Below are positions 1-13,100 of a stretch of DNA of 64,000 nt, in pieces. How positions within the stretch are numbered: position 1 is the stretch's first letter; each line of letters opens with the position of its first letter. Source of the DNA: Neelides folsomi (taxonomy: Eukaryota; Arthropoda; Collembola; Neelipleona; Neelidae); NCBI GenBank assembly GCA_034687125.1, contig JAQGBZ010000115.1, positions 62,001 to 126,000 on the forward strand. The letters run 5' to 3'. The translations under genes were made by a program, and so were the position numbers. The notes under the pieces were generated by a model. That model searched no databases. It was not told the DNA's origin and saw only the letters and a program-made list of their open reading frames with translations.

Positions 1-51
1 GTGGATGTTAATGGTTTAAATAGCTTAATATAATTAAATTTTAATTTCCAG

Positions 52-754
52 TTCGGCCACACTTCCAATCACCATTGAATGTTTAGAAGGGAAAAATGGT
101 GTTGACCCTCGAGTGTCTCGCTTTGTTTTACCAATTGGGGCGACCATTAATATGGACGGAACAGCTTTGTATGAAGCAGTTGCTGCCATTTTTATTTCAC
201 AAGTTGTGGGAAAAGATCTCAGTGCAGGAGATATCATCGCAGTCAGGTAATTTACAAATTACCTGTTGTGGTTAAACTTACATTTTTAATAATACAAAAA
301 TTATTTGATTACCAATTAACTTTAATTGATTAAAAAATATGAATATAATTTAATAATTAAAGTATAACTGCAACGGCTGCGAGTATCGGAGCAGCAGGAA
401 TTCCCCAAGCTGGACTTGTCACACTCGTCATGGTTCTCAACACTGTGGGACTTCCAGCTGAATACGTTTCATACATTGTACCTGTGGATTGGCTCTTGTA
501 AGGAAAATAATTTCTTCTTGTTAAAATTATGGTTAAATTAAATCAATAACCATTTGTAATGTTAAGAGTGGAATGAATCAAAAAAGTTTGGTAAATAATG
601 TGTGTGTGTTTGATACAGAGATCGATTCCGTACTGTTGTTAACGTCCTGGGAGATTCATTAGGAGCTGGAATCGTTGATCGAATGAGTAAAAAAGATTTA
701 AAGGAAATGGACATGGAGAATCCTCCAAATCCAAATGAACGCCTTGTGATGTAG
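52..754 (+). CDS. Excitatory amino acid transporter (SLC1 family), C-terminal three exons, 5' end outside the window
   Basis: Sodium-coupled glutamate/aspartate transporter of the plasma membrane, which in animals clears glutamate at synapses. Exons 52-246, 363-497 and 619-754 have matching codon phases. The first carries the TM7 motif [10 protein letters not shown], the second the HP2 loop [14 protein letters not shown], the third TM8 with [19 protein letters not shown]. The arginine in DRFRT corresponds to the residue that binds the side-chain carboxylate in acidic amino acid transporters, so a glutamate/aspartate transporter is more likely than a neutral amino acid exchanger. The protein ends in a short tail (NPNERLVM). 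Everything upstream of TM7 lies before base 1. Family assignment is very secure; the paralogue is not determined. Confidence 0.95.
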
Positions 755-770
755 AAAATCATGTATTTTG

Positions 771-776
771 AATAAA
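771..776 (+). terminator. Poly(A) signal of the glutamate transporter gene
   Basis: AATAAA 17 bases after the stop codon, followed by another near-match at 781. Placement fits a very short 3' UTR. Confidence 0.6.
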
Positions 777-984
777 CTCTTAATAAAATTAACTTTTAAT
801 TATAAATATCGTTTCATTTTACAAACTGTTGATTTAATCAAGCTCAATTCACTCAATTGAAAAATTCACTAAATTATAAAAAGAATGTGACTTTTTCCAA
901 TCAGATTGTACTATGTTTAAAGTAACGTTGAACAATTAATATTATACAATGATAAAATAAATAGGATTGGCATAATTTAACATT

Positions 985-990
985 TTTATT
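985..990 (-). terminator. Candidate poly(A) signal of the nicotinic receptor gene
   Basis: AATAAA on the minus strand about 185 bases after the receptor stop codon. The 755-1174 interval between the two convergent genes shows nothing else. Confidence 0.4.
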
Positions 991-1174
991 ATTTTTGTTC
1001 TCAAATAAAGTTACATTTTCGCAATATTTGAAGAAATCAGCTTAGTCCATGTGCTCTTTTGTTCAACAATTCATATTTGATCGTATAAATTCAAAAAACT
1101 CGCTTAATTAATAACAAAGAGAGAAAGATGAATGTGGGAGAGAAAAAGTTTAAAAAAGTGTTCATTAGTGGAGT

Positions 1175-4100
1175 TTAATTGGTGAATAGTTTCGTATGAG
1201 GCGACATGTAAAGAATCCCAAATGTGGCTCCGATCGTTGCAAACACAAAGATCCACAACAGCAACCTGCAATTATTCAATTACACTTCAAGGCACGAAGT
1301 TAAGCTCAAACTCCTCATGCGAAAATCTCTCCCATTTTAATGAATAAAAACAAAGAAGGTAAAAAGACCAAAAACCCCTTTCCCATCATTTCTCATTTCC
1401 CATCATTCCTTTAAAAATCCTGAACCTGATATTTTTTCCCTGATGAAGAGACCGGGGAGTTTATTTGAAGTGAACCAACGAAGGATTCATAAAATGTGAA
1501 TTGAGATGGAAATTGTCTAAATTTAACCTGTCAATGACGAGGGCGAGAAGCTGCCACTCAATTTTGATCGCTTCTTTCCGATCCTGTTCCTCCATTCGCG
1601 TCTCGTTCTTCCCCATGGTGTATTGAACTTGTTCAAGAAGACCGGTGAGTTTCCGTTCCCAAGGTGGGACATTGAGTTTCCTCCCGGTCAAGCTCGAATC
1701 GTCCTGTGTGACGTAGACATTTCTGGTCTCAAACTGGTCCTCGTCGTCCGTGAGCGGAATCCCGCGGATTTTCATCACTGGTCTCTGGCGCAGGGTGGAA
1801 TTCTCCTGATCTCTCCGAAAACAAGAGATGCAGGGAGTTTGGATCCCAAGGGAACTCAACGAACTTCCCTGTCTGGAGCACATCAAAAAATATAACTGTT
1901 ATGGACACCTTCAGAACAAAGAAACAGAAATATTCGAGAATGATGAAATACGCGTTTGTGGAATTTCAAATATTAAGCGTGCTAGGAATTGAAAAGAACA
2001 GTGCCAAGAATGTGGAACATCTTTTCGCATAAACTTATTTTAAGCTCATGGATCAAAGTCACGCGAAAATGGGAGAATTAATAAACATTATTTCTTTAAA
2101 TAGAATGTCTAATTAAGAATTATTAATAATGCTTCTTAACTTTTTTTTATTATTTTAATAATTTTGCATAAGAATAGTAGCTATTGATTCTTTGATGATA
2201 TTAAAAATAATTTGAATTTAATTGAGATCAATAATTAATCATTGTTTTAAAATTCACAATTTCACAATGTCTAGTCAGTAATTAAAAAGAGCGAGCTTTC
2301 ACTTTCTGTGTTTCCTCTGTTTTCATAATGTCTTGGGTGTTTATAGTAAACTTTGTGTTATTTATTAATTCATTCCACATAACATAATTCATTCATTGGT
2401 TGTAAAACTTTGAAAATCTTATCTCAAATGAGTATAAGTTTTTTAATTAAAACTCCTTGTCTTTCACGGGGGCAGAGAATGAGAGATGTAAATTAAAAAA
2501 GAATGACCTCTTTCGTTGCCAGTTATTTGTGCCGCAGGAACATCCGCTGTTCGCTGGCGGAGTGGCAGGGAGATCTGGATAAACAATCCGCCATGTATCG
2601 CCCTATATCAAATAATAATTATTTAACTAACTTGTATGCTACTTAAAATATTCAAGATTTACAAAATGCATATACCTACAATAATCATATAAAAATGGTA
2701 ATATTGTAACATTAGGAGATGATTTTTAAAAAAATAATGGAAATGCTTTGTTTGACCATTGCGAGCTTCCTTGTTGGATTTTCTGGATGGGTAGGAGGAG
2801 GAGCGGGGCGTTTGGGAAAATCCAACCGGAGACACAAAACCCGGGCCAAGATGTTGAACACGAATTTCCGAAGGAGGGACGGAAGTTCACGTCCACGCAT
2901 TCCTCGATGATGAATATTCAAAGTAACGACGGACAAACCCGTGGCGAAAGACACCAATGAAATCGTAACTCCATAATACAAACCTGTCCAACAAAATCAC
3001 ATCTACATTAGTTATACGATTTTAACTCCTATATAATAAACAATTAAAAATTAATTAAAAGGCGAATCATCAACTTTACACTTTACATCTTTATAAGGCT
3101 TTTTAATTATATATGATTTTTAGTTCCATAGTTATTTAACAGTACTTGACATGACCAGAATTCTTTATATTTTTAAAGGAAGTTCAAATTATTAAAGCAT
3201 ATTTAAACAAAAGTTTAGTTGTCGCAATTTTTAAATTTCCCCGTTTCGGTTATGGATTGGATTTGCCTGACTGGTTTGTTTAGGAAATACAAGAAATTGG
3301 CCTTCATCTTTGCATCATGTTTGGTAAATATTTACAAGGATCATTTTTGCAATTTTATATTCAACGAGTAAAAATCTTACTATTTGATTTTAACATTTGT
3401 TTGACTTTTTGCGTATTTTGTAAAAGTACATTACAAACAATCATTTTATTTATTTATGAAATAGATTTTGGATCTTCTGATTTATCAATTCGTCATCCCT
3501 TGGGTCGCCTTATTTTCCCTTCATGTCTTGGTCAGTTATTTCGTTTTAAGCCCTACCGTGGAAGTTGTCATTTTACCAACTTTTCTCTTCATTGCTTTCA
3601 TAAGTCAACTCAGCTTGAATTGCGAGTTCTTCTTTTGGGAGCCGCTTTTTAAAGGAAAAATGGGATACAAACGAATTCTCCAAGTATGAACAAAAAACAT
3701 GAAAGCTTTATAAACTTCAAAATTCAATTCATTTTTTATTAACTCAAACAAGTCAAGATTTTAAAATTGAAATTTTAACTTTATGAAATTTTAAACTTTT
3801 GAACTTTTGACAAATAAAGGGATTTGAAATAATTTTATTGTTTTTAGATTCGTGACGGATTGAATCTTTTAATCATCGTTTGTTCATTGGCGACCATCGT
3901 CAGTTCTGTTGAAGGTCTCATTGGAATTGGCTACAAAAGGGAGAACAATTGGGCTGAAGGAATTTCACACGTCTTTGCTGGATATTTGAGCCATTTGGGA
4001 ATTATTTATAAATTCAAAACCACTCCTTCGCCTTATTTCATCTTCACTGCAAAGTTCCTCGTGGCCATTTCTTATCTCACAATGGGAGTTTTGAAAACCA

Positions 4101-7100
4101 TTTACTTCAACACGCTTTGTGTAAAATATTGTTTAAATATAAAGTATTCGTTATTTCAACTTCCAATACATTTTGTATCAAAATGAATGTCAGTTCAGTT
4201 CTTGTTTTTAATTCCATATAGACCTACATGAGGGCTTTGAACATTTTTGTCAATTTGGATCCAGTAATTGATGGTAAATTTTTTAAATTTTATAAACTTG
4301 ATTAAAAAATTTAGATGTTTCATAAAGATTAACTTTATCAATTATAATTAATTATTAATCTGACTCATATTGTCATATTAAGATCTACGAATTACGAACC
4401 GAAATATTAATATAAAATAATAATTTTTTAGTCGACAACTTGCGAGCGACAAACATTGCGAGTGAAGCTCAAGACATTGGAAATAACAATTTAAATGACC
4501 CAATTATGGAAAGCCCCCATGTTTTAGAACCATCATTCACAATTTTGTCATCCCCTCCAACTATGTAATTAATTAGTGATGAAAATTAAACCAATTAAAC
4601 TTATTCTTATCAAATGTCTGTCAAATAATTACTTATAATGTCTAACGTCAATAACAGTGCTAAAATAACTTTGAAAAAAATAAACCTTTGAAATACAAAA
4701 TCCTCATTTCAAATCTTTTCATATTAATTTAAAAATCCGAATAATTAAAAGATTAATAATTAATATTATCTTTATGCACTATTTTATTAGTTTGATCAGA
4801 ATCCGAATTATCAATCTTTCTATTTCCCTTGCATTGTCAATTGTCACATTTTCAGAAGTTTGTTTGTGAGGTTAAATTTTTATCTTACGGGTCATAAAAA
4901 TCTGACCCGAATTAATTTATAAATATCAACTACCATTAATTTCGTAATAGTGCTTTTATCCCCGAACCCTTCTTGACTTCCTGAGAGTGGAATTGTGTAA
5001 AGGTTGATAAATCGATACTTGATGGGTTTATAATGGAAAAAAAGGAATTGTAATAAAAAGGTGATAAACGTGAATTTTGTGTTGACCAATGAGGGGTAGT
5101 TTTTCCGACGTGGGCGGCATGCTCTCTCCAATGACCATCAGAAAGACAGTCATAGATAGGAGCGTCGTGATGCCAAGCGTCACTTTTTCTCCCGAGTCCG
5201 ACGGCATGTAGAAGGAGAGAAGAGCGAGACCGGAGATGAGCACGCAAGGAAGAATCAGATTGAACACTTAAAAAAAAGGAAATTCACTCTCGTAACTCAA
5301 GCATCTTTTCATCTCATATATTAGAAAATATCACATTAAACCAAATGGCTTATCTAACATTCTAATATCAAATTTTCATATTGTTACACACACATATAAT
5401 ATTTTTACATATTTTCACATCCATACATATACATATTATACATGTATGCACATATGTCATGTAAAATATATATTAGTATCATAAAACAGAATTTATTATC
5501 TAACATATCATCTATATTAAAACACTGTAATTTTTATACACTATTGTAAGTGTGTAGGTAATATTTTAATAAGTAATAACCATCGTATAGGATATAAAAT
5601 GTATAATATATTGAATATAATAAATTCTATCAAATCTTGAAATTTTTACCGTAAAAGAGCGGCCGTCTTCTGAGGACAAAACTGTAAGTAATGTCAGGGT
5701 AAGGTTCAATGCAGCAGCTGTAATACACCACATGTCTCGCCACCCTCACGCTGATCAAATCCCACTCCCCATTTTGAACATAGTTGGACAAATCTCCTTC
5801 TTCCGACAAGATCACCAAATTGAGCTGTCACAAACGCAAAAAAATGGGCAATTTCTCTCAATTTCAACATTCCCACTTTGTTGACATAAGTTTGTGTCAA
5901 GTGGAGAGTTCATTTTGAAAATATTCCGAATTTCCTCCCATCACTTTCCCCATCATTTGAATTGATATGAAATTCATCATTTGTGTATGAATTTCAATGT
6001 CTTTGACTTCTTGGGTTCATATGAAAGAAAAAATTGTCATAAGAAAAGATCTCATGAGGAAAAGTCTTAAAGTAAAGAAATCTCATAAGCATCAAAATGC
6101 ATATACTTATATTGAATTATCTCCCAGATTCTTTAGATCTACCAGTTTCAATTTATTCCTTATGTTCCTTATAGAAAAGACGAAGTGGAAGTTTCCGTCA
6201 AGATCCGGAGATTTGTGAAGAATGATGTGAAATTGGAATCCATTATCTTCCCTTTAGCTTTCTTATATTATTACTCAACTGTGTGGATATTTGGATCAAT
6301 ATCTTTTATATCTGTTTTATAAGGTTTGGAAAAGTATTTTATAATAATACCCATTTTATAAGGTGTTTTATAAGGTATTATATGAAAGTGATGATATACG
6401 GATAATTTATATGGTAAAGGTATCATGAGCTATAAGGAAGAATAGAGATGTAAAAGAGCTTGTGGAAGTGATGGGACGAAGAAGGATTAAAGGAATGTCA
6501 CAATTCCCTATAAATCCTAGTTCATATAATCCTAATGCTTTTCCTTTTCTCTTTCCAAAATCAAGACATTTCCTATTGGATTGATTGCCAACTCGAGATT
6601 TCTCATCTGAACGTACGAGATGTTTAAAGTGTTAAAGAGTGATGAATCTTCATTTGGGAAGGAACAATTCTGACAAAAATAAGCCAATTAGTGAATGTCT
6701 TTCTTGGTTAAAATTAAACGCTAAAAGATTATTAACATGAAATTGATCAGAATTAATACAGATATTACATTTTTTAATCGAAGGAAAGTTAAGATCGAAA
6801 GAAAGAGGATTAAAAATATTAAAATATTAATCTAGTAAGTCAAATATTTAAATATTAATTATCTAAATAATTAAATACGTTAGTAATTTTAATAGTTATT
6901 CTATGGTCATCCATGTCATGATTAATAAACTACCGATTTTGATCCATCTATCTATGGCAGTCTGAAAATGTAACGAATCTTAGGTCATCTTGGCATTTTT
7001 GACAAATGGGAACGTTCATATGATAAGCAAATTAGGAGGTTAAGGAAAGAGAAAATCGATTAATTTATAAATTATTAATGAGGAGAAAGTTCATTAGACA

Positions 7101-10100
7101 CTCGGATTTCCCTCGAGTGGCTCAACGTCCATTTTGAAAATTGGGTTGTTGAAAGGTCTTCAATTCCTCTTTTGTTCCAAAAACCTTGACTTTTTCATCA
7201 TAGGAGAATTATAACCACTCAAATTAAATCTATCATATCTAATGTACAGCCTTGCATTTTTTCTTCTTGTCTCTTCTATATTACATGTAGGTGGAATATA
7301 GTACTATAGTTAGTATGGTATATGTACATTAAACATTTTTTATAATCTTTTGAACTTTTTAACCCTTTTGAACAATTTTTTTGCATGGATTAAAAAAATG
7401 AAATAATAAACTTTCTTTTTAAGATTCCCGATTCAAACTGTAAGATTTTGAAGGGTCGTGTGGTAACAATGCGGGCGGGAGTGATTGTAAAAGAGATGAT
7501 TTATGAAAATGGGGGTAAAAAAGTTTATTGGTGTAGTTGGGTGGTTGGGTCCGTGTAAGGAGTAGATAATGGAGGATGGAGTCATAACTCATGGGAGCAG
7601 TAAATCTAACCTGGAATCCATCATAGGTCCAAGAGGCAAACTTCATGGTGCATTCTTGTTCATCGAATGGGAAGAACTCAACATTGATTTGGCACGAGGA
7701 TTTGAAGATCGCTGTCGACAGCCAAGTCAAGTTCCCTGTATACTGCACGATCACATTCGTGCTCAGAATTGCCAAATTATATTGGCTGTCTGCACTAAAA
7801 TCCCAAAATTCAAAATTAGATAAAAAAATTACAAATCACAAATAATAAATATTTTAAAAAGATATAAAATTTGGACCTGTTGTAATAAATGATTTTCTGT
7901 ATAAAGTGAGGTTTTTAAAGTTAGGTTTAATTTAGGATTTTAGTTTAAAAATTTAAATAAGGTTTAAAGAATAAAGTAAATATTGACAATTTTTGAGTGT
8001 ATGTGTATTGTAGTGAAAGAAATTTTCTTCGGTCGATTAGAAGAATAAATAAAATTGGGGGTAAGATAAAGTCAAGCGGATTTGATTTATATGTCAAATC
8101 TTGATATGTATGGTTAAAGTAGGAGTCAATAAATATTGTCTTTTGATTTACTTGTTGTAAAGGATGATATCCGGCTTCCACAGTTTCTCATGGGGGATTC
8201 GAACTGCAGTGATGTTTTCGTAATCCTTTGGTTCCCACTGGAGACTGTAGTCCATCCAAACCTAGACAAAAAATAAGAAAGTAAAAACCACTTGAAAAAA
8301 TATTTCTTTTCTATTCATCGTCATCCTCTCGGAAAAAGCTTTCATTTTTTTTCAAGTTAACTCAATTAATTTTTTCTTCTATTAATTTAATCATTTCTTA
8401 TTTCACAACCACAACAGTGTTTTATTTTCTTTTACAGAAATTCTAATTTTCATAAAATAAATAATTCTATTAAAATTTCCATTACAAAGTCAATTCCTCA
8501 ATTCATTTTTAAATTCAATTCCTTTCATTTAAAATAAGAGCTTTTAGGTTTTTTGCATTGGGCTTAAACGAATCATTTTTATAGGCAAAGTTGCATGAAA
8601 ACTTAAGCTTTAAAACAAATTCGAGGAAAAATTCAATTTGAAGAGCCCTTGAGTTCCACGCGAGTTGTATTTGAATTTTATCATAAATAATAGAATACGA
8701 TTGTGTGTATATAAAGTGAAAGAGGAAATCACCATGATGGGAATATATGATAAAAAGAATGGAGAAAGAGACGTGTGTATTTGGTATAGGGAATTTTTTT
8801 ATCCTTCGGATGCAGATGAACATTTGATTATTCCACTAGTCTTCTCTTCACTTCTCTCACACTACAGAGAAAAAGAAAGCGTTCAAGTTTTTCCATTACC
8901 CCTTCGCTAAGGTCCTGTCAAAAAAGTTTTTCCTAAACATGGAGGTTCTAAGAATTCAGTTTGAATAAGCCTGTATTGAATCACCTCCAACATCATCCCT
9001 TTTGATTACTCAACTCCTCAAGGAGAAAATTAGATTTAAAAATTATTATTCAATTTAAAATTTTAAGAATGGGTTAAACTGATGGTTCAATTTTAATCCT
9101 ATTTAAAAAACATAGAATATCAGTATCAATTATAAAGGTGAGGGAAGACTGAAGAACCATTCATTTAAGAGCAATATTTGTAAATAATATAATTTATTAT
9201 AAAAGTTTTATTCGGATGGGAAAGATTCATTGTTTTTATTAAATTCATTAATAAATCAAGTGTAAATCCTTATTTTAAAAGTAGAATTTCATTTGTTCGT
9301 CTCTTTCCGTCTATTTGATAATAATATTGGATTTGGGGATTTAAGACCCTTTGGAAATGCCATTAGGAGTGATTGTGGAAGGGAAGAATGAATTCAATGG
9401 ATTTCGGATCTTCCATCAAGCTGATGGCCAATTAGTCACAGAAGCACATTCTCAAACTCAAAGACTCTAAGAAGATTTAAAAGTCTTAAATTGATCTTAA
9501 ATGAGGTTTTTCCTCCCCAAAAAACAAAAGTTTGGTTTAATCCATTTAGCCAAACTTTTTGGTTTCCTACTTAAAAAAATAACGATGAAGCCATAATTTA
9601 TTTAGTGACACTTTTAATTGATAAGTTTAGTATAATACAATTTGAAATAACAAAACTTACAAAGATTTATAATTAATTTGATTAAAATATAAAATAGCCA
9701 AGCTAATAAGCATCTTAAACAAGCAGAACATTTTTAAATGTAATAATAATGCAAATTTATTATAATTTAATTTAATAGCGATATTTAACTTTAAGAATAA
9801 GTTTTGTAAACAATTTTTTAACAAGACACTTTTTAGGATTAAACTTTCAAAATTTTGCATTTTGAAAGGCGGTTAGATTTATCGTGTTTGAATGTTCGCC
9901 TTGATTTAAGAGGGAATATTCAATTGAAAAGATTTATAGGTTCTTGAGTGAATTTGGTTATATATGACTGGATATGAGTTTATGTGGTTAAAGTTGAAGC
10001 TTAGGGATAAATAGATTTCATAGTCAAGAAGCGGAAAAGGAGTTTAAGCCTACTTGGTAATAAAAAGCTTCAATCTTTTCAAAAGCTGGATTCTGCATTG

Positions 10101-13100
10101 GGAATTAACCCAAGCCGCACGGAGTGTGTAAACAACATTTGCGAATCTTGGAATTGGAATAAGTAATGAATCCAAAATCCAAATCCTTCTTCACCCAAAT
10201 TCCCAATCATTCTAACAACTTCAAATCTAAAGGCCTCCCCTTTTCATCCACAAAAGACCCAAAAAGTGAAAAACCAACATTTGACCCAAATGTGTTGCAA
10301 AACCTACAATCACATTTTTTATGCTTATTTATATATGAGCAAAATTCTTTTCAAAATTAACCTTTTAAAGTGAGCCAATTATTTTAAAAAAGCTTAAGAT
10401 TAACTTTTACTTCATTTGATTTGTAAATAAGTTAAAGCTAGAAACTCACTTGATTAAGCCAGCAATTTGTTGTTAAGATTTGATTCCGCTCATCCTGAAA
10501 TAGAAATAAAATTAATTTATGTTACTTTTCCAATTACTTTAATCTCCCTTTCCAATCTATCAGTATTGGAATGAGGAATTAGTTAGAACTTTTGTATACC
10601 TAAATATGTACAGATAATATGTATATTTGCTATTTGTTAATCACTTTTGCTAATTAATGTAATTAAACATAATTTAAGAATTTTTTTCATATTTCTCAAT
10701 TAATTTTTTTTTCATAAAACCGAAGAGGAAAGGATGGATTTTAAGCTTCACATTTCTTCAGTTTTCATCCTTAATCAGATGAGTGATTTTGATTTTGAGT
10801 GACTGTGAGATAGATTAAGCACGTTTTAATCTTTTACTTTTTCATATGTTGAATCTTGATCATAAGATTTAGCAGAATTAATGACATTTTGGGTTTTTCA
10901 GGATTTTTGGAGATCTTTCATTTTTTATCCGTTGAAAAATCTTATAAGAGATCCCAACGAATTGCAAAATCTTATAAGGGTAAAAAAACTATTAATTTTT
11001 TTAATTCCATTCTTAGTTTTTATAAAAAAGCATTAAATATAGTTTGACATATTAACAATAATTAGATATTAATTGAATATGATTCTTTCTAATTTCTTCA
11101 TTAGATAAATAAATGTAAATGTCAATATTTTTAATTTTTAAATTCCATTAAAAACCATTACAAAATTAATTTTTTACTTCATTAACAACGTCATTAGTGT
11201 TGTCAATTTGGTTAAAACTATGAATGGTGAAAGTGATTTATCAGTAAATTCATATAATAAATTCATCTTCCATTTGGAAGCAATTATCAAGAAATATCAA
11301 ACAGTCAGAAATTTTGTGCAACGTGGAAAGTGATCAATTAGATCATTTAAGATGGATGGTGAGAATTGAACAAAGAATTCCTTTGTGGATTTATTTATGG
11401 GAAAGACTTTCGGAGTTTCCCGCAAAGCCAAAGACCCAGATGTGAAGTCATAACCCAAGAAGTTCTATTTGTGGCCTTTTGACTCCTTATTGTACAAATG
11501 GCACACATTTTAATTGTTTGATCAATTCCTTCCTTTCTATTACTTACAATTACAGTTCCTCTCAAAGAAAAACAATAAAGGGCAATGTGAATGGACGGAA
11601 ACTGAAAAAAATATAAATTGATGGTTTCAACATCTTGGGCTTTCCTCAGGAGTTTAATGGATATATTTTATAAGATATCTCTGTCAATTTATTAATGAGT
11701 TTATAAAGATTTATACTAAAGGAATTCATCAACATAAAAAAATCATTTTTAATTTATGAATTGGGCACGTTATAGTATATATTATATTATAGTCATTTAA
11801 TAAATTTACTATTAATTCTAATATTAAATAATTAGAACTAATAAATTACAGATAGAATTTTAATTTCTTGCCAAAAAAGTCAAAACAAATCTTACTTTTT
11901 TTATTCCATGTCCATATTACAAATACGATATTTTAATTCCTAATAAACATTCCATGAGCTGCTCAGGCTCAGCAGTCCAAGTTCTTTTGAAATAATCCCC
12001 CGTTTTGATATAAAGATTTTCCAAATGGTCCCATAATGATTTTCCTCACGCCCTCACCAATACAAATAAAAAGGTTTGGTAATGTCAATTTTAAAAGCTG
12101 AATACAATGTGTGTTTACTTAAGGAATTCCTTCATTTCCTTCATTATTATGTTGCTCACAGGAGAGAGAAACTTTTGACAATTGAAAAACTTACTTTGGA
12201 AAATGTTTTTACTCAAAGCTTCCAAACTCTACACCTTTAGGCCCACCTTCAAGCTTTACGTTTAAACATACCTTTAAAGATTGTTATATGAGCTTTAACA
12301 ATTATTATAAGAATGTCATTTTAACATTGGGTTATTAAACATAAAGTAAGTGAAAATCAAAATGTGTGTCGCGTGGTGTTTGAATTTAAAGGAAATGGGA
12401 GGTTTTGGTGGAGAGGGAAATCGACTTTGGTTTCCCATTAGGATCTACGTGACCCGGGGACTTTCATTTCAATTTTCTTTCCTCAAACACCATTTTGGTG
12501 GATTTGGGTGGATTGGAGGGGCTGAGGGGAAATAAGGAGAGATTCTCCACGCACGACGCCAAACACCTCATTTGAATTCAATTGAAGGAGCTTGAGATGG
12601 AACTTCCAAACCTCCGCCACTTCACCGACAATTCCCAAACACATATTTTATGACAACGACCAAGCGCTAAGATCATCGGCCATCAGAAGAACGTTTAGAT
12701 AGATAAAAACCATCTAGGAAATTCTTTTAAAGAAATTCAATCCCACTTTACCATTTATGACCATAAAGACCTTCCTCGTTAAAAAGTATTGAATTCCTCG
12801 AATTGGAATCAATAAAGGCCAAAAAACTATTTTATTATGTTTTAATTCTAAATTAAACTAAGATTAAATTAAAACTCAATTAACTATTTCAGAAATCTGC
12901 CAAAAGAAATACAAAGTTTGGACCTCATCCACCTATAATAATGTAATGTTGATTTAACGGTAAATTTTAACATTTAATTAAAATGTTAAATGGCTTTAAT
13001 TTAAATAAAAAATTATTTATTGTGAAATTGGATATAAAAATAATAAATTGAGAGTAAAGTAAAATAGGATGAATTTTATTTAAATTGTTGGGAGATTTTA

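Noticed and set aside
10166-10360. Open frame of 64 codons in a receptor intron
   Set aside because: Low-complexity Ser/Asn/Pro/Lys reading without homology or splice context.
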